This document shows positions 56,076 to 64,000 of a stretch of 64,000 nucleotides of DNA, one piece after another. Under the pieces are notes generated by a model. It was given only the letters and a program-made list of their open reading frames with translations. It searched no databases and was not told where the DNA came from. Made by a program: the position numbers and the translations under genes. Positions within the stretch are counted from its first letter, which is position 1. Every line of letters begins with the position of its first letter. Origin of the DNA: JAOUEA01 sp963797635 (lineage in GTDB: Bacteria; Actinomycetota; UBA4738; HRBIN12); NCBI GenBank assembly GCA_963797635.1, contig CAWCPZ010000003.1, positions 124,001 through 188,000 of the forward strand, read 5' to 3'.

Positions 56076-57113
56076 CTAGGCGCCCCGCCGGTCGGTCGAG
56101 GCCCGCGCCATGATCGTGGTCTCCACGAAGACCGGGGCCACCGGCGGTGGCAGGCCCGCGAGCAGGTCGGCCAGCACGCCCGCCGCCGCCGCGCCGAGCT
56201 CACGTGGGTGCAGTTCGAGCGTCGTGAGCGACGGTGACGCGACCTCGGCGCGGCCCCGATCGCTGATCGAGCTCACCAGGAGATCGTCGGGGACACGGAT
56301 CCCGCGTTCGGCGCACGCCCGGAGCACGGCCAACGCCATGACCTCGTCGAGGCAGTGCACGGCATCGGGCAGATCGGCACGGTCGAGCGCCAGCGCCACC
56401 TCGCGCTGGATCGAGGCCTCGATGTCGGTCCAATCCATCGCTTCGATCAGATGCAGCCACGGTTCCTGGGTGGCGGCCATGCACCACGCGCGATAGGCCT
56501 CGACGCTGTCCTGCGCGTAGGACTCCCGGCCCCCCGCGCCCATCACACCCACCCGTTGGGCACCCCGCTGGCGGAGATGCGCCAGCACGGCGTGCGTCCC
56601 CTCCACGAAGTCGTTGTCGACGTAATCGGTCCACGCCAGGCCGGGGTCGGGCTCGGTGATCCGGCCGATCGTGACGACCGGGACCCTGGCACGGGCGAGT
56701 TCGTGCATCGCCGGATCGCCGGGCGAAGGGTCGACGACGATCGCGCCGTCCAACGGGAGCCGCTGCCAGATGACGCCGCCCCCCGAGGGCACGATCACCA
56801 GGGCGAGTTCGCGTCGGGTGGAGGCACCGGCGGCGCCCTCGATCACGGCGGCGTTGTGCGCGAACTCGGCCACCGGGGTACGGACGCCCGTCGGCACCGA
56901 TACCGTCAGCGCCACCAGCCCGGTGCGTCCCGACGCGAGGTGGCGGCCCCTCGGATCCGGGCGGTAGCCGAGTTGGTCGGCGACCTCGCGCACGCGCCTG
57001 CGCGTTCCTTCGGACACCCCCGACTTGTCGTTCAAGGCGTGCGACACGGTGGTGATCGACACCCCCGCGGCTCTGGCGACGTCGCGGATCCCGACGGAAC
57101 GGCCTCCAGGCAT
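56076..57113 (-). CDS. LacI family transcriptional regulator
   Basis: A 345-residue regulator. The N-terminal HTH and hinge read VGIRDVARAAGVSITTVSHALNDKSGVSEGTRRRV...LGYRPDPRGRHLASGRTG, with the normal LacI pattern. The ligand-binding domain (about residues 60-340) contains WTDYVDNDFVEGTHAVLAHLRQRGAQRVGV and DAVHCLDEVMALAVLRACAERGIRVPDD. It likely senses a sugar. It follows fba by 18 bases on the same strand; TATCAT and a CAGGAA ribosome site just before its ATG might also give it an own promoter. It may regulate fba or another carbohydrate gene. Confidence 0.92.
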   Translation of the reverse strand: MPGGRSVGIRDVARAAGVSITTVSHALNDKSGVSEGTRRRVREVADQLGYRPDPRGRHLASGRTGLVALTVSVPTGVRTPVAEFAHNAAVIEGAAGASTRRELALVIVPSGGGVIWQRLPLDGAIVVDPSPGDPAMHELARARVPVVTIGRITEPDPGLAWTDYVDNDFVEGTHAVLAHLRQRGAQRVGVMGAGGRESYAQDSVEAYRAWCMAATQEPWLHLIEAMDWTDIEASIQREVALALDRADLPDAVHCLDEVMALAVLRACAERGIRVPDDLLVSSISDRGRAEVASPSLTTLELHPRELGAAAAGVLADLLAGLPPPVAPVFVETTIMARASTDRRGA

Positions 57114-57131
57114 TTCCTGATGATAGAACCC

Positions 57132-58157
57132 CTACGCGGCGGTGCCCTCCAGATCCGGGGTGTAGCGACCGTCGCGGGCGAGGCCGTTCATGCGCGCCCG
57201 GTGCGCCAGTGCCGCCTGGGCCGCTCCGACGTTGGCGTCCTCGCCGCCCCAGGCCCGCAGCGAGGGGGCCTGCAACGCGCGGCCGTAGCTGAAGGACAGC
57301 GCCTGCGCCGTGGCCTCGAGACCCCCTTGATGGTGCATCTCCTGGAGACGGCTCGTGGCCTGTTCATCGCTCATGCCGCCCGACAGGAACACCACCCCGG
57401 GGACCTCGGCGGGCACGTGCGCCGCCAACGTGCGGATCGTCGCGGCCGCGATCGTGGCGTCATCGTCCTGGATCGCGCTCCCCGCGCCCGGCACGACCAT
57501 GTTCACCTTCAACAGGGTGCCCGCGAGATCGACGCGGTGATGCGCCATCTGGGCGTACAGCGCGTCGAGGGTGTCGGCGGTGGCCGCTTCGCACGCGGCG
57601 AGATCGTGGTCGCCGTCCATGAGGATCTCGGGCTCGACGATCGGCACGATCCCGGCCTCCTGGCAGAGGGCGGCGTAGCGGGCCATCGCATGGCCGTTCG
57701 CGATGCGGGCGAACGCCGTGGGCAGCCCGTCGCCGATGATGATCGTGGCGCGCCATTTCGCGAAGCGCGCGCCCAGGCCGTGATACTCGGCGAGGCGCTC
57801 CCGCAACCCGTCGAGGCCCTCGGTGATCGTTTCGCCGGGGAAGGCCGCGAGCGGCTTGGCGCCGGTGTCCACCTTGATCCCGGGGATCACCCCCGACCGT
57901 TCCAGCACCGTCACGAACGGCGTGCCGTCCTCGTCGGCCTGGCGGATCGTCTCGTCGAACAGGATCACGCCGCTGATGTGCTCCCCCAATCCCGGCGTCG
58001 TGAACAGCAGCTGGCGGTAGCGCCGGCGTGTCTCTTCGGTGGAGGCGACCCCGATCGAGTCGAACCGTTTGCCGATCGTGCCGGTGGATTCGTCGGCGGC
58101 CAAGATCCCTTTCGCGGGTGCCACCAGGGCGCGGGCCGTCTCCTGCAGAGCGCTCAT
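57132..58157 (-). CDS. fba: Class I fructose-bisphosphate aldolase
   Basis: A 341-residue Schiff-base aldolase of the eukaryote-like class I family. Seen are APAKGILAADESTGTIGKRF, GVIPGIKVDTGAKPL, the Glu in EPEIL, the Schiff-base Lys in TLLKVNMVVPG (usually LLKPNMV), PGVVFLSGGMSDEQAT and ALSFSYGRALQ. It cleaves fructose-1,6-bisphosphate to two triose phosphates and does not need a metal. It shares its strand with a LacI regulator 18 bases downstream. Its start is 92 bases from the divergent cyclase gene. Confidence 0.95.
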   Translation of the reverse strand: MSALQETARALVAPAKGILAADESTGTIGKRFDSIGVASTEETRRRYRQLLFTTPGLGEHISGVILFDETIRQADEDGTPFVTVLERSGVIPGIKVDTGAKPLAAFPGETITEGLDGLRERLAEYHGLGARFAKWRATIIIGDGLPTAFARIANGHAMARYAALCQEAGIVPIVEPEILMDGDHDLAACEAATADTLDALYAQMAHHRVDLAGTLLKVNMVVPGAGSAIQDDDATIAAATIRTLAAHVPAEVPGVVFLSGGMSDEQATSRLQEMHHQGGLEATAQALSFSYGRALQAPSLRAWGGEDANVGAAQAALAHRARMNGLARDGRYTPDLEGTAA

Positions 58158-58249
58158 GTTCCCTCCTGTCGGCCCACGGTTCGGGCCTGCGGAACCTCAG
58201 CCTAGCGGGCCGGTCCACGAGGCCGTGAGGCGCCCGTAGACTCGCAGTC

Positions 58250-61200
58250 GTGATCACCTGTCCCCGCTGCGGTGAGCAGAACCCGGCCCACGCCCGGTTC
58301 TGCCTGCACTGCGGAGCACCGCTGTCGGCGCCCGCGGGTCAGGAACGCCGGCTGGTCACCGTGGTCTTCTGCGACCTCGTCGGGTTCACACGGCGATCCG
58401 ACCGGGCCGACCCCGAAGACGTGCACGCCACGCTCCGTGCCTTCCACGCCCCGATCAAGCGGGTGGTGGAGCACTACGACGGCACCGTCGACAAGTTCAT
58501 CGGCGACGCGGTCATGGCCGTGTTCGGCGCGCCGATCGCCCACGAGGACGATCCGCTGCGAGCGGTGCTGGCCGCCCGCGCGATCCAGGAGGCCATCGAG
58601 GACCAACGGACCGATCGCGGGGACGAACCGCTCGCGGTCCGTATCGGTATCGACACCGGGGAAGCCGTCGTGGCCTACGGCGTGGGTCCCCAGATCGGCG
58701 AGAGCATCGCCGGTGACGTCGTGCACACGGCCGCGCTGCTCCAATCGGTGGCGCCGCCGGGCGGGACGGTCGTGGGCGAGGCGACGCATCGGGCCACGCG
58801 CCATGTCGTGCGTTACGAGCAGCTCCCCTCGGTGGAGGGCCCTGGCGGCCGAGGCTCGATCGAGGCCTGGCGTCCGATCGAAGCCCAGGCCAGGACCGGG
58901 CAGGAACCCCATGGTCGCGACACCCCGTTCGTGGGTCGATATGACGAGTCGGCCACGCTGCGCCAGCTGTTCCGCCGGGTCCGCACGGCGGCCAGGTCGC
59001 CCGATCACGTCGACGGCGCCCTGCAGCTCGTGACCGTGGTGGGCGAGCCGGGCATCGGCAAGTCTCGGCTGATCGGCAACTTCGCCGACCACGTCGACGA
59101 GCTGTCCGATCTGGTCCGGTGGCGGCAGGGCCGATGCCTGCCCTACGGCGAAGGCGTGAGCTTCTGGGCACTGTCCGAAGCCGTCAAAGCCGAGGCCGGC
59201 ATCATGGACGACGACGACCCGGTCGAAGCCCGCGCCGCCCTGGACGCCGCCATCGACGCCGCCGTCCCCGACGAACAGGAGCGCGGGTGGTTGCGGCCTC
59301 GGCTCGCCGCGCTCCTGGGGCTGGGCGAAGGCGACGACGATGCGCCGCGCGACGAGCGCTTCCGGGCGTGGGCCCGCTATCCTGGAGGCCCTCGCCCAGC
59401 GCGGCCCGTTCGTCCTGGTGATCGAGGACCTGCACTGGGCCGACGACGCGATGCTGGAGTTCATCGAGTACCTGGCGCGACAGGACCGCGACTCCCCCAT
59501 GTTCATCCTGTGCGCCACGCGGCCCGAGCTGCTCGACCGACGTCCCGACTGGGGAGCATCGGTGCCCGGCTGCACCACGATCCTGCTGCCTCCCCTGTCG
59601 GAGGGCGAGACCGCCAGCTTGATCGCGGCGCTGCTCGAACGCGCCGTGCTGCCCGCCGAGACCCAGGCCAGCTTGATCGAACGGAGCGGTGGCAACCCCC
59701 TGTACGCCGAGGAATTCGTGCAGATGCTGACCGACCGCGGCCTGCTCGCCGCGGACGGGACGCTGACCGAGACCGCGCAGGGCGCGATCCCGGTGCCCGA
59801 TTCGCTGCAGGCGGTGATCGGCGCGCGCCTCGACGCCCTGCCGCTCGACCTCCGATCGCTGATGCACGATGCGGCCGTGGTCGGCAAGGTGTTCTGGTCG
59901 GGCGCCGTCGCACGGATCAGCGGACGCGAGGAGGACGAGGTCCGTCGGTTGCTCGAGCACGCCGTCCGGCGGCAGTTGATCCGGCCCGCGCGCACGTCGA
60001 GCCTCCGGGGCCAGGCCGAGAACGTGTTCTGGCACCTGTTGGTGCGCGACGTCGCCTACGGACAGATCCCGCGGACATCACGTGCCACGAAGCATCTGGC
60101 GTGCGCGCGCTGGCTCACCGAGGTGGTGGGAGAGCGGGCGCCCGACTTCGCCGAGGAGATCGCCTTCCACTACGGCGAGGTGCTCGACCCACGCGGCGTC
60201 CCGCTGCCCGCCGATGCCGATGACGCCGGACGCATCCGCAGCGAGGCCGCCACCGCGTTCATGCTGGCGGGCGAACGCGCGCTCCGGCTCGACGCCCGCC
60301 GGGCCGACGAAGCCCTGCACCGCGCACTGACCCTGATGGACGCCCGCCATCCCGGTCTGGGCCGGGCCTCGCTCGATGCGGCGCGAGCGGCCGGACTGCT
60401 CGGCCACGTCGAGGAAGCCGAACAGCTCTACCTGTCGGCGGTCGTGGCCACCCGCACCGCCGGCGACCGGCGTGCCTTGGGCGAGGCCCTCGGGCTGCTC
60501 TCCCGCCACCACTCGAAGTGGGGCGATCCCGAGCGCGGCCGCCACGAGCTGGCCGAGGCGATCGAGATCCTCGAGGCCGAGGGCCCCAGTCCCGAGCTCG
60601 CCCGCACCTACAACCGCCGGGCCAACGAAGCGCTCCTGCTCGACGAGTACGACTCGTGCATCACGTTCGCCGAGAACGCGTTGGCGCTCGCACGGGACCT
60701 GGACATGCCCGGCGAGATCGTCCGCGCGCTCCAGGCCCGCGGGCGCGGCTCGCTGCGAGCTGGGTGACGACGCCGGACTCGACGACATGCGCGAGGCGAT
60801 CCGCCTGGGCCTGGAACTGGGCCTGCTGGAAGAGACGATCGTCAGCGTGGGCAACCTCGCCTACCAGCTGTGGTTCCGCGAAGGTCCCGCGATCGCGTAC
60901 GAGACCTGGCGCAGCATGGAGGAGCTCGCGTCCGCGCGCGGGTACGCCTCACACGTGCAGATGGCGAGGATGGGCCAGCTGGAGACCCTGTTCGACCTCG
61001 GGGACTGGGATCAGGTGCTCGCGATCGCCGAGGAGATGGGCACGTGGGATCTGCCGCAGGAGCGGCGATCGGTGATCGGCGTGTACGCGCAGATGTTCGA
61101 GGCGTGGATCCACCTCCGGCGGGGGCAGCTCGCCGGCCTCACCGCCGCGGCCGAGACGATCGCCGAGGGGGCGCGTCGCGTCGCCTACACCGAGTACGTC

Positions 61201-61695
61201 ACGCCCGCGCTGGTGCTCCTCGCCGAGGCCCGGCGCGCCGAGGGGGACCTGCAGGGCGCGCAGGATGCCCTGGACGAGTTCGCGACCCTCACGGCCGAGG
61301 TCCCGAACTACCGGGCGTTCATGCTGCCGGTGGCGGTGCGCGCGTTCCTCGCCATGGGCAAGCTCGAGAAGGCGCTGGCGCTCCAGCCCTTCCAAGCGGA
61401 CGTGCGCACTGAGCGGCACGCCCTCTCCTTCCTGACCGCTCAGGCCGCGATCGCCGCGGCCCGCGGCGAACTCGACGTCGCCGCGCGGATGTTCGCCGAG
61501 GCCGCCGCGCGATGGGAGCGGTACGGCTTCGCGCTCGAAGCGGGGCAGACGCTGCTCGACCTTGCGCAGTGCCAGCAGGCGCTGGGACGCCACGACGAAG
61601 CGGAGGCGACCGCGGCGCACGGCCGGGACGTGTTGGCGCCGATGGGCATGCCCGCCACGTCGCCGCCGTCGAACGAACTCCCCAGGTCGGGCTAA
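58250..61695 (+). CDS. Class III cyclase-like / AAA ATPase / TPR regulator (two frameshifts)
   Basis: About 1150 residues when extra bases near 59375 and 60755 are removed. The N terminus is a zinc ribbon (CPRCGEQNPAHARFCLHCG). A class III nucleotide cyclase domain (residues 33-215) keeps both metal Asp residues (Asp42, Asp86), Lys82 and Asp156, but the transition-state Asn and Arg are replaced by His159 and Leu163 (GDVVHTAALL). An AAA ATPase follows with Walker A GEPGIGKSRLIG and Walker B VLVIEDLHWADD, then a long TPR region to the end. GTG 58250 stands seven bases after a -10-like TAGACT (leaderless). It may be a signalling scaffold rather than a working cyclase. Confidence 0.88.
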
Positions 61696-61709
61696 GGACA
61701 CCGGGGTAG

Positions 61710-61726
61710 CCCGCCGATACGGCGGG
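61710..61726 (+). promoter_or_regulatory. Hairpin at the ribosome site of the L,D-transpeptidase gene
   Basis: CCCGCC-GATAC-GGCGGG forms a 6-bp hairpin whose right arm ends two bases before ATG 61728 and covers the only purine-rich ribosome-site candidate (GGCGGG). It might lower translation or end transcription from the cyclase gene. Confidence 0.4.
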
Positions 61727-61727
61727 T

Positions 61728-62594
61728 ATGCGGCACGATCGACTTCGCGCCTCGTGGATCGCCACCGCCGTCGCGGCCGTGCTGGCGCTCGGCGCACCGG
61801 TGGTCACCACCGTGGTCGAGCACGACCGTGCTCCCGTCGTGCATCGTGCCCTCACCGGCGCCCACGCCGCCCACCATCCGTTCACCGACCGAGCCCCCGT
61901 CCCCACGCTCAGTGCGCGGGTGATGGTCGCCGCCGCGGCCGACGTTCGGGCACCCAGGTCGAAGCCGAAGCGGACGCACGAACGGCCGGTCTCCCACCTG
62001 CTGGTGCGGGTCCCGAACGCGATGACCGTGCGCGCCCGCCCCGATGCCGATGCGGCCGCCGTGGGCACCATGCCCTCGGGCTCGAAGTACTACGGCGTCC
62101 CGATCACGGCCTGGGTCGCGGAGACCGCCAAGGACGGCCGGTGGGGACGCGTCGAGATCCCCTACGTCTGGCCGCGGCGCGACGGCTGGATCCCGCTGCG
62201 CGGCCTCGCGCACGACCACACGTTCGTCGAGGTGCACGTCGACCTGTCACGGCACTGGGTGAGCGTCTCGAAGTTCGGCCACGTGCTGTTCGGGTTGCGA
62301 GCGGCGACCGGCGCGGCCGCGAGTCCCACCCCCGAAGGGGAGTACTTCGTGACCGATCGCATCCCCTTCCCGGCGGGCGGTTCGCTCGGATCGTTCGCGT
62401 TCGGGATCTCCGGGATCCAGCCGCGCCTGCCCGCCGGCTGGAGCGGCGGCAACCAGCTCGCGATCCACGGCACCAACGACCCGTCTTCGATCGGCACGAG
62501 CGCCAGCGCCGGATGCGTCCGCGTGAGCGAACGAGGCCTGGACCGCCTGATGCCGCTGCTGCGACTGGGAACGCCGGTCATCGTCGAACGCTGA
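61728..62594 (+). CDS. L,D-transpeptidase (YkuD domain)
   Basis: A 288-residue secreted enzyme. A signal/anchor helix (WIATAVAAVLALGAPVV) is followed by an SH3-like region (VRVPNAMTVRARPDADAAAVGTM) and the YkuD catalytic domain with HGTNDPSSIGTSASAGCVRVS, giving the His and the nucleophile Cys263. It forms 3-3 crosslinks or attaches proteins to peptidoglycan. It follows the cyclase gene by 32 bases but has a hairpin at its start. Confidence 0.92.
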   Translation: MRHDRLRASWIATAVAAVLALGAPVVTTVVEHDRAPVVHRALTGAHAAHHPFTDRAPVPTLSARVMVAAAADVRAPRSKPKRTHERPVSHLLVRVPNAMTVRARPDADAAAVGTMPSGSKYYGVPITAWVAETAKDGRWGRVEIPYVWPRRDGWIPLRGLAHDHTFVEVHVDLSRHWVSVSKFGHVLFGLRAATGAAASPTPEGEYFVTDRIPFPAGGSLGSFAFGISGIQPRLPAGWSGGNQLAIHGTNDPSSIGTSASAGCVRVSERGLDRLMPLLRLGTPVIVER

Positions 62595-62612
62595 CGCGGA
62601 ACGACCGTGCCG

Positions 62613-63137
62613 TCAGCGGCCGTGCCGCTCCACGAACGCTTCCAGGTCCTTCAGGTGCGCCTCGGCATGACGGAACGGCCCCGCGGGCCCGCCCAGCAGA
62701 CCGCCCAGACGTTCGCCCACGGACTTCCTGCCTCGCCTGGTGCCGGGCTTGCGCCACCGCTGATCGGTCATGGCCTCGAGCCGCACGATCAGGGTGCGGT
62801 GGGTGGCCTCGGCGTGACGCCGCATCTCCGGGCCCGAGCGCGAGGCCTTGCGCTCGACCGCCTGGCGGTTGACGGTGGCGGTGGACTCGGAGCGGAAGAC
62901 CTTGTCGATCTCGGGGCCGTGGCCGGCCTCCCATGCATCGAGGGCCTCGAGCGAGTACTCCTCCCAGCTCTCGAGGTGACCGACCAGGTCCTTCGGCGAC
63001 CACTCCCCGCCCCCCAGCCCGCCCGTGATGAACGCGCGCTTGGGCAGACGGTCCAGCAGCTGCCCCACCTCGTCGTGGCCCTGCTGCAGGAGGCGGATCG
63101 CCGCCTTGCGGGTGGGCCCCTTGTCGCGCTTGGTCAC
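62613..63137 (-). CDS. DinB/ClbS-like four-helix protein
   Basis: A 174-residue helical protein resembling the DinB/maleylpyruvate isomerase superfamily: RLLQQGHDEVGQLLDRLP, a GGEWSPKDLVGHLESWEEYSLEAL helix with the expected His, and a C-terminal helix with FRHAEAHLKDLEAFVERHG. The metal triad may be present but I cannot confirm it. GTG 63137 is favoured because it overlaps the stop of the next gene upstream (GTGA) and a GAGGG precedes it; longer starts to 63158 are possible. Confidence 0.7.
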   Translation of the reverse strand: MTKRDKGPTRKAAIRLLQQGHDEVGQLLDRLPKRAFITGGLGGGEWSPKDLVGHLESWEEYSLEALDAWEAGHGPEIDKVFRSESTATVNRQAVERKASRSGPEMRRHAEATHRTLIVRLEAMTDQRWRKPGTRRGRKSVGERLGGLLGGPAGPFRHAEAHLKDLEAFVERHGR

Positions 63138-64000
63138 CACGTTCGTCCCTCGTTCCACCAGGTCGCCGCCACCAGCTCCGCCACCAGGACCTCGGTGAGC
63201 AGCGCCACGTCGGCGTCGTCGTCATGAACGTATCGAACGGCGGCGACAGCGCCTTCCACGTCGGCTCCCACGGCCACCACCGTCGACCCTCGCTGCGCGA
63301 CCCAATCCATGATCTGCGCGTCGAACCGGGAGCCCGCGAACAGCAGCGCCCGGTAGTCGAGCGGCTTCGTGAGATAGACGTCGACATGCAGCCAGTCGCC
63401 GGACTCGCACGCGTCGGCGGTGCGCCGCGGGCCCTCACGGAACATCAGCGCCGACTGCTCCGCCGAGGACAGGCGCTCGGCCGGCGCGATCGCGAACGTG
63501 GCAGGACCCTCACCGAGGATCCCGGCCACGGTGGGCAGCCAGGCGTCGCGACGCTCGAGCAGATCCTCGGTGGCCTCGGCCGCGCGCCGGATCGTGGCGA
63601 CCATCCGATCGTCGGCCTCCCGTCCGGCGGTGGTGGCGTCCAGCATCAGCAACAGCGCCAGCGTGTGCTGGAAGGTTCGGCACGCCACCCCGCCGGCTTC
63701 CTCGCCGGCGAGCAACGGGACGACCACGTCGGCCGCCTTCGCGATCGCCGAGTCCACATGGTTGGTCAACGCGATCGCCGGCCGGCCGACGCATCGCTCC
63801 ATCGCCTCGATCGTCTCCGGCGTGGCGCCGCTCGCCGAGATGCCCACCGTGGTGAGATGCGGCTGCACCGACATCATCGCCCCGGTGGTGATCGCCGACG
63901 GTGGCAGCGGGTCGGCGGACGCGTACTCGGCGGTCACCGGAAGGCGGTGGGCTCGGAGGCGGCGGGCGACCGTGGACGCGGCGAAGCGCGACGACCCCAT
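63134..64000 (-). CDS. SIS-domain protein (partial)
   Basis: The last 288 codons of a gene that runs off the right edge. It has two sugar-isomerase (SIS) halves: MGSSRFAASTVARRLR...ISASGATPETIEAMERC...ITNHVDSAIAKAADVVVPLLAGEEAGGVACRTFQHTLALLLML, then EGPRRTADACESGDWLHVDVYLTKPLDYRALLF. This is like the isomerase domain of GlmS or an AgaS/FrlB-type enzyme that acts on phosphosugars or fructosamines; no glutaminase domain is visible in this fragment. It is coupled to the DinB-like gene by a four-base overlap. Confidence 0.82.
   Translation of the reverse strand: MGSSRFAASTVARRLRAHRLPVTAEYASADPLPPSAITTGAMMSVQPHLTTVGISASGATPETIEAMERCVGRPAIALTNHVDSAIAKAADVVVPLLAGEEAGGVACRTFQHTLALLLMLDATTAGREADDRMVATIRRAAEATEDLLERRDAWLPTVAGILGEGPATFAIAPAERLSSAEQSALMFREGPRRTADACESGDWLHVDVYLTKPLDYRALLFAGSRFDAQIMDWVAQRGSTVVAVGADVEGAVAAVRYVHDDDADVALLTEVLVAELVAATWWNEGRTW

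Noticed and set aside
1..64000. CRISPR arrays, tRNA or rRNA genes, insertion sequences, prophage
   Set aside because: No regularly spaced repeats, cloverleaf or rRNA segments, transposase motifs or attachment-site repeats were recognised in reading the window.

Overview
The window is very GC-rich, almost wholly coding DNA from an actinobacterium (Actinomycetota). Four things point there: the conserved trio of a phosphomutase-like protein, a DUF3090 protein and an SCO1664-family protein; a monoderm-style Tad (Flp) pilus locus; a DUF222/HNH nuclease beside an actinobacterial-type SOS box; and many promoters placed as if for leaderless mRNAs. The class cannot be fixed from the sequence. No rRNA, tRNA, CRISPR array, transposase or prophage was seen. 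Many genes are interrupted by a single extra base that splits an otherwise well-conserved protein. I annotate these as one CDS and treat most of the breaks as residual insertion errors of the assembly.

Layout. 0-8.5 kb: partial pstS and a divergent PhoR-like kinase sharing Pho boxes, the phosphomutase/DUF3090/SCO1664/ogt group, a thioredoxin-like lipoprotein, a rhomboid protease, a PQQ-type propeller protein and pheA. 8.6-14.2 kb: cell-surface polysaccharide genes (DUF4012 protein, pssD/pssE-type glycosyltransferase halves, polyprenyl-phosphate sugar transferase) and a small wall-anchor-like protein. 14.2-21.8 kb: a Tad pilus operon read leftward (flp, tadE, tadG, cpaB, tadZ, tadA, tadB, tadC), followed by two large membrane proteins (one GT87-like) and three tandem LuxR-type regulators. 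26.8-32.2 kb: DUF255 thioredoxin-domain protein, Bcp peroxiredoxin, an ArsR/SRPBCC pair, cyclophilin, an SGNH hydrolase and a GNAT.

32.3-41.3 kb is the most striking part. Hydroxypyruvate reductase, PEP carboxylase, serine-glyoxylate aminotransferase, malyl-CoA lyase and both subunits of malate-CoA ligase lie together on one strand. These are the diagnostic enzymes of the serine cycle for C1 assimilation, best known from methylotrophic Alphaproteobacteria. A perfect 18-bp palindrome sits at the promoter of the second half of the block, and a PhyH-type dioxygenase follows it.

41.2-45.2 kb: DUF222/HNH nuclease and LigD-type polymerase diverging from an SOS box, then an ATP-dependent DNA ligase. 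45.2-51.1 kb: typA, then a polyamine-type ABC transporter (binding protein and two permeases, no ATPase) translationally coupled to a PPK2 polyphosphate kinase. 51.3-64 kb: a very large secreted propeller/malectin/FN3 protein, an NAD-dependent epimerase, fba with a LacI regulator, a cyclase-AAA-TPR regulator with altered catalytic residues, an L,D-transpeptidase, a DinB-like protein and a partial SIS-domain protein.
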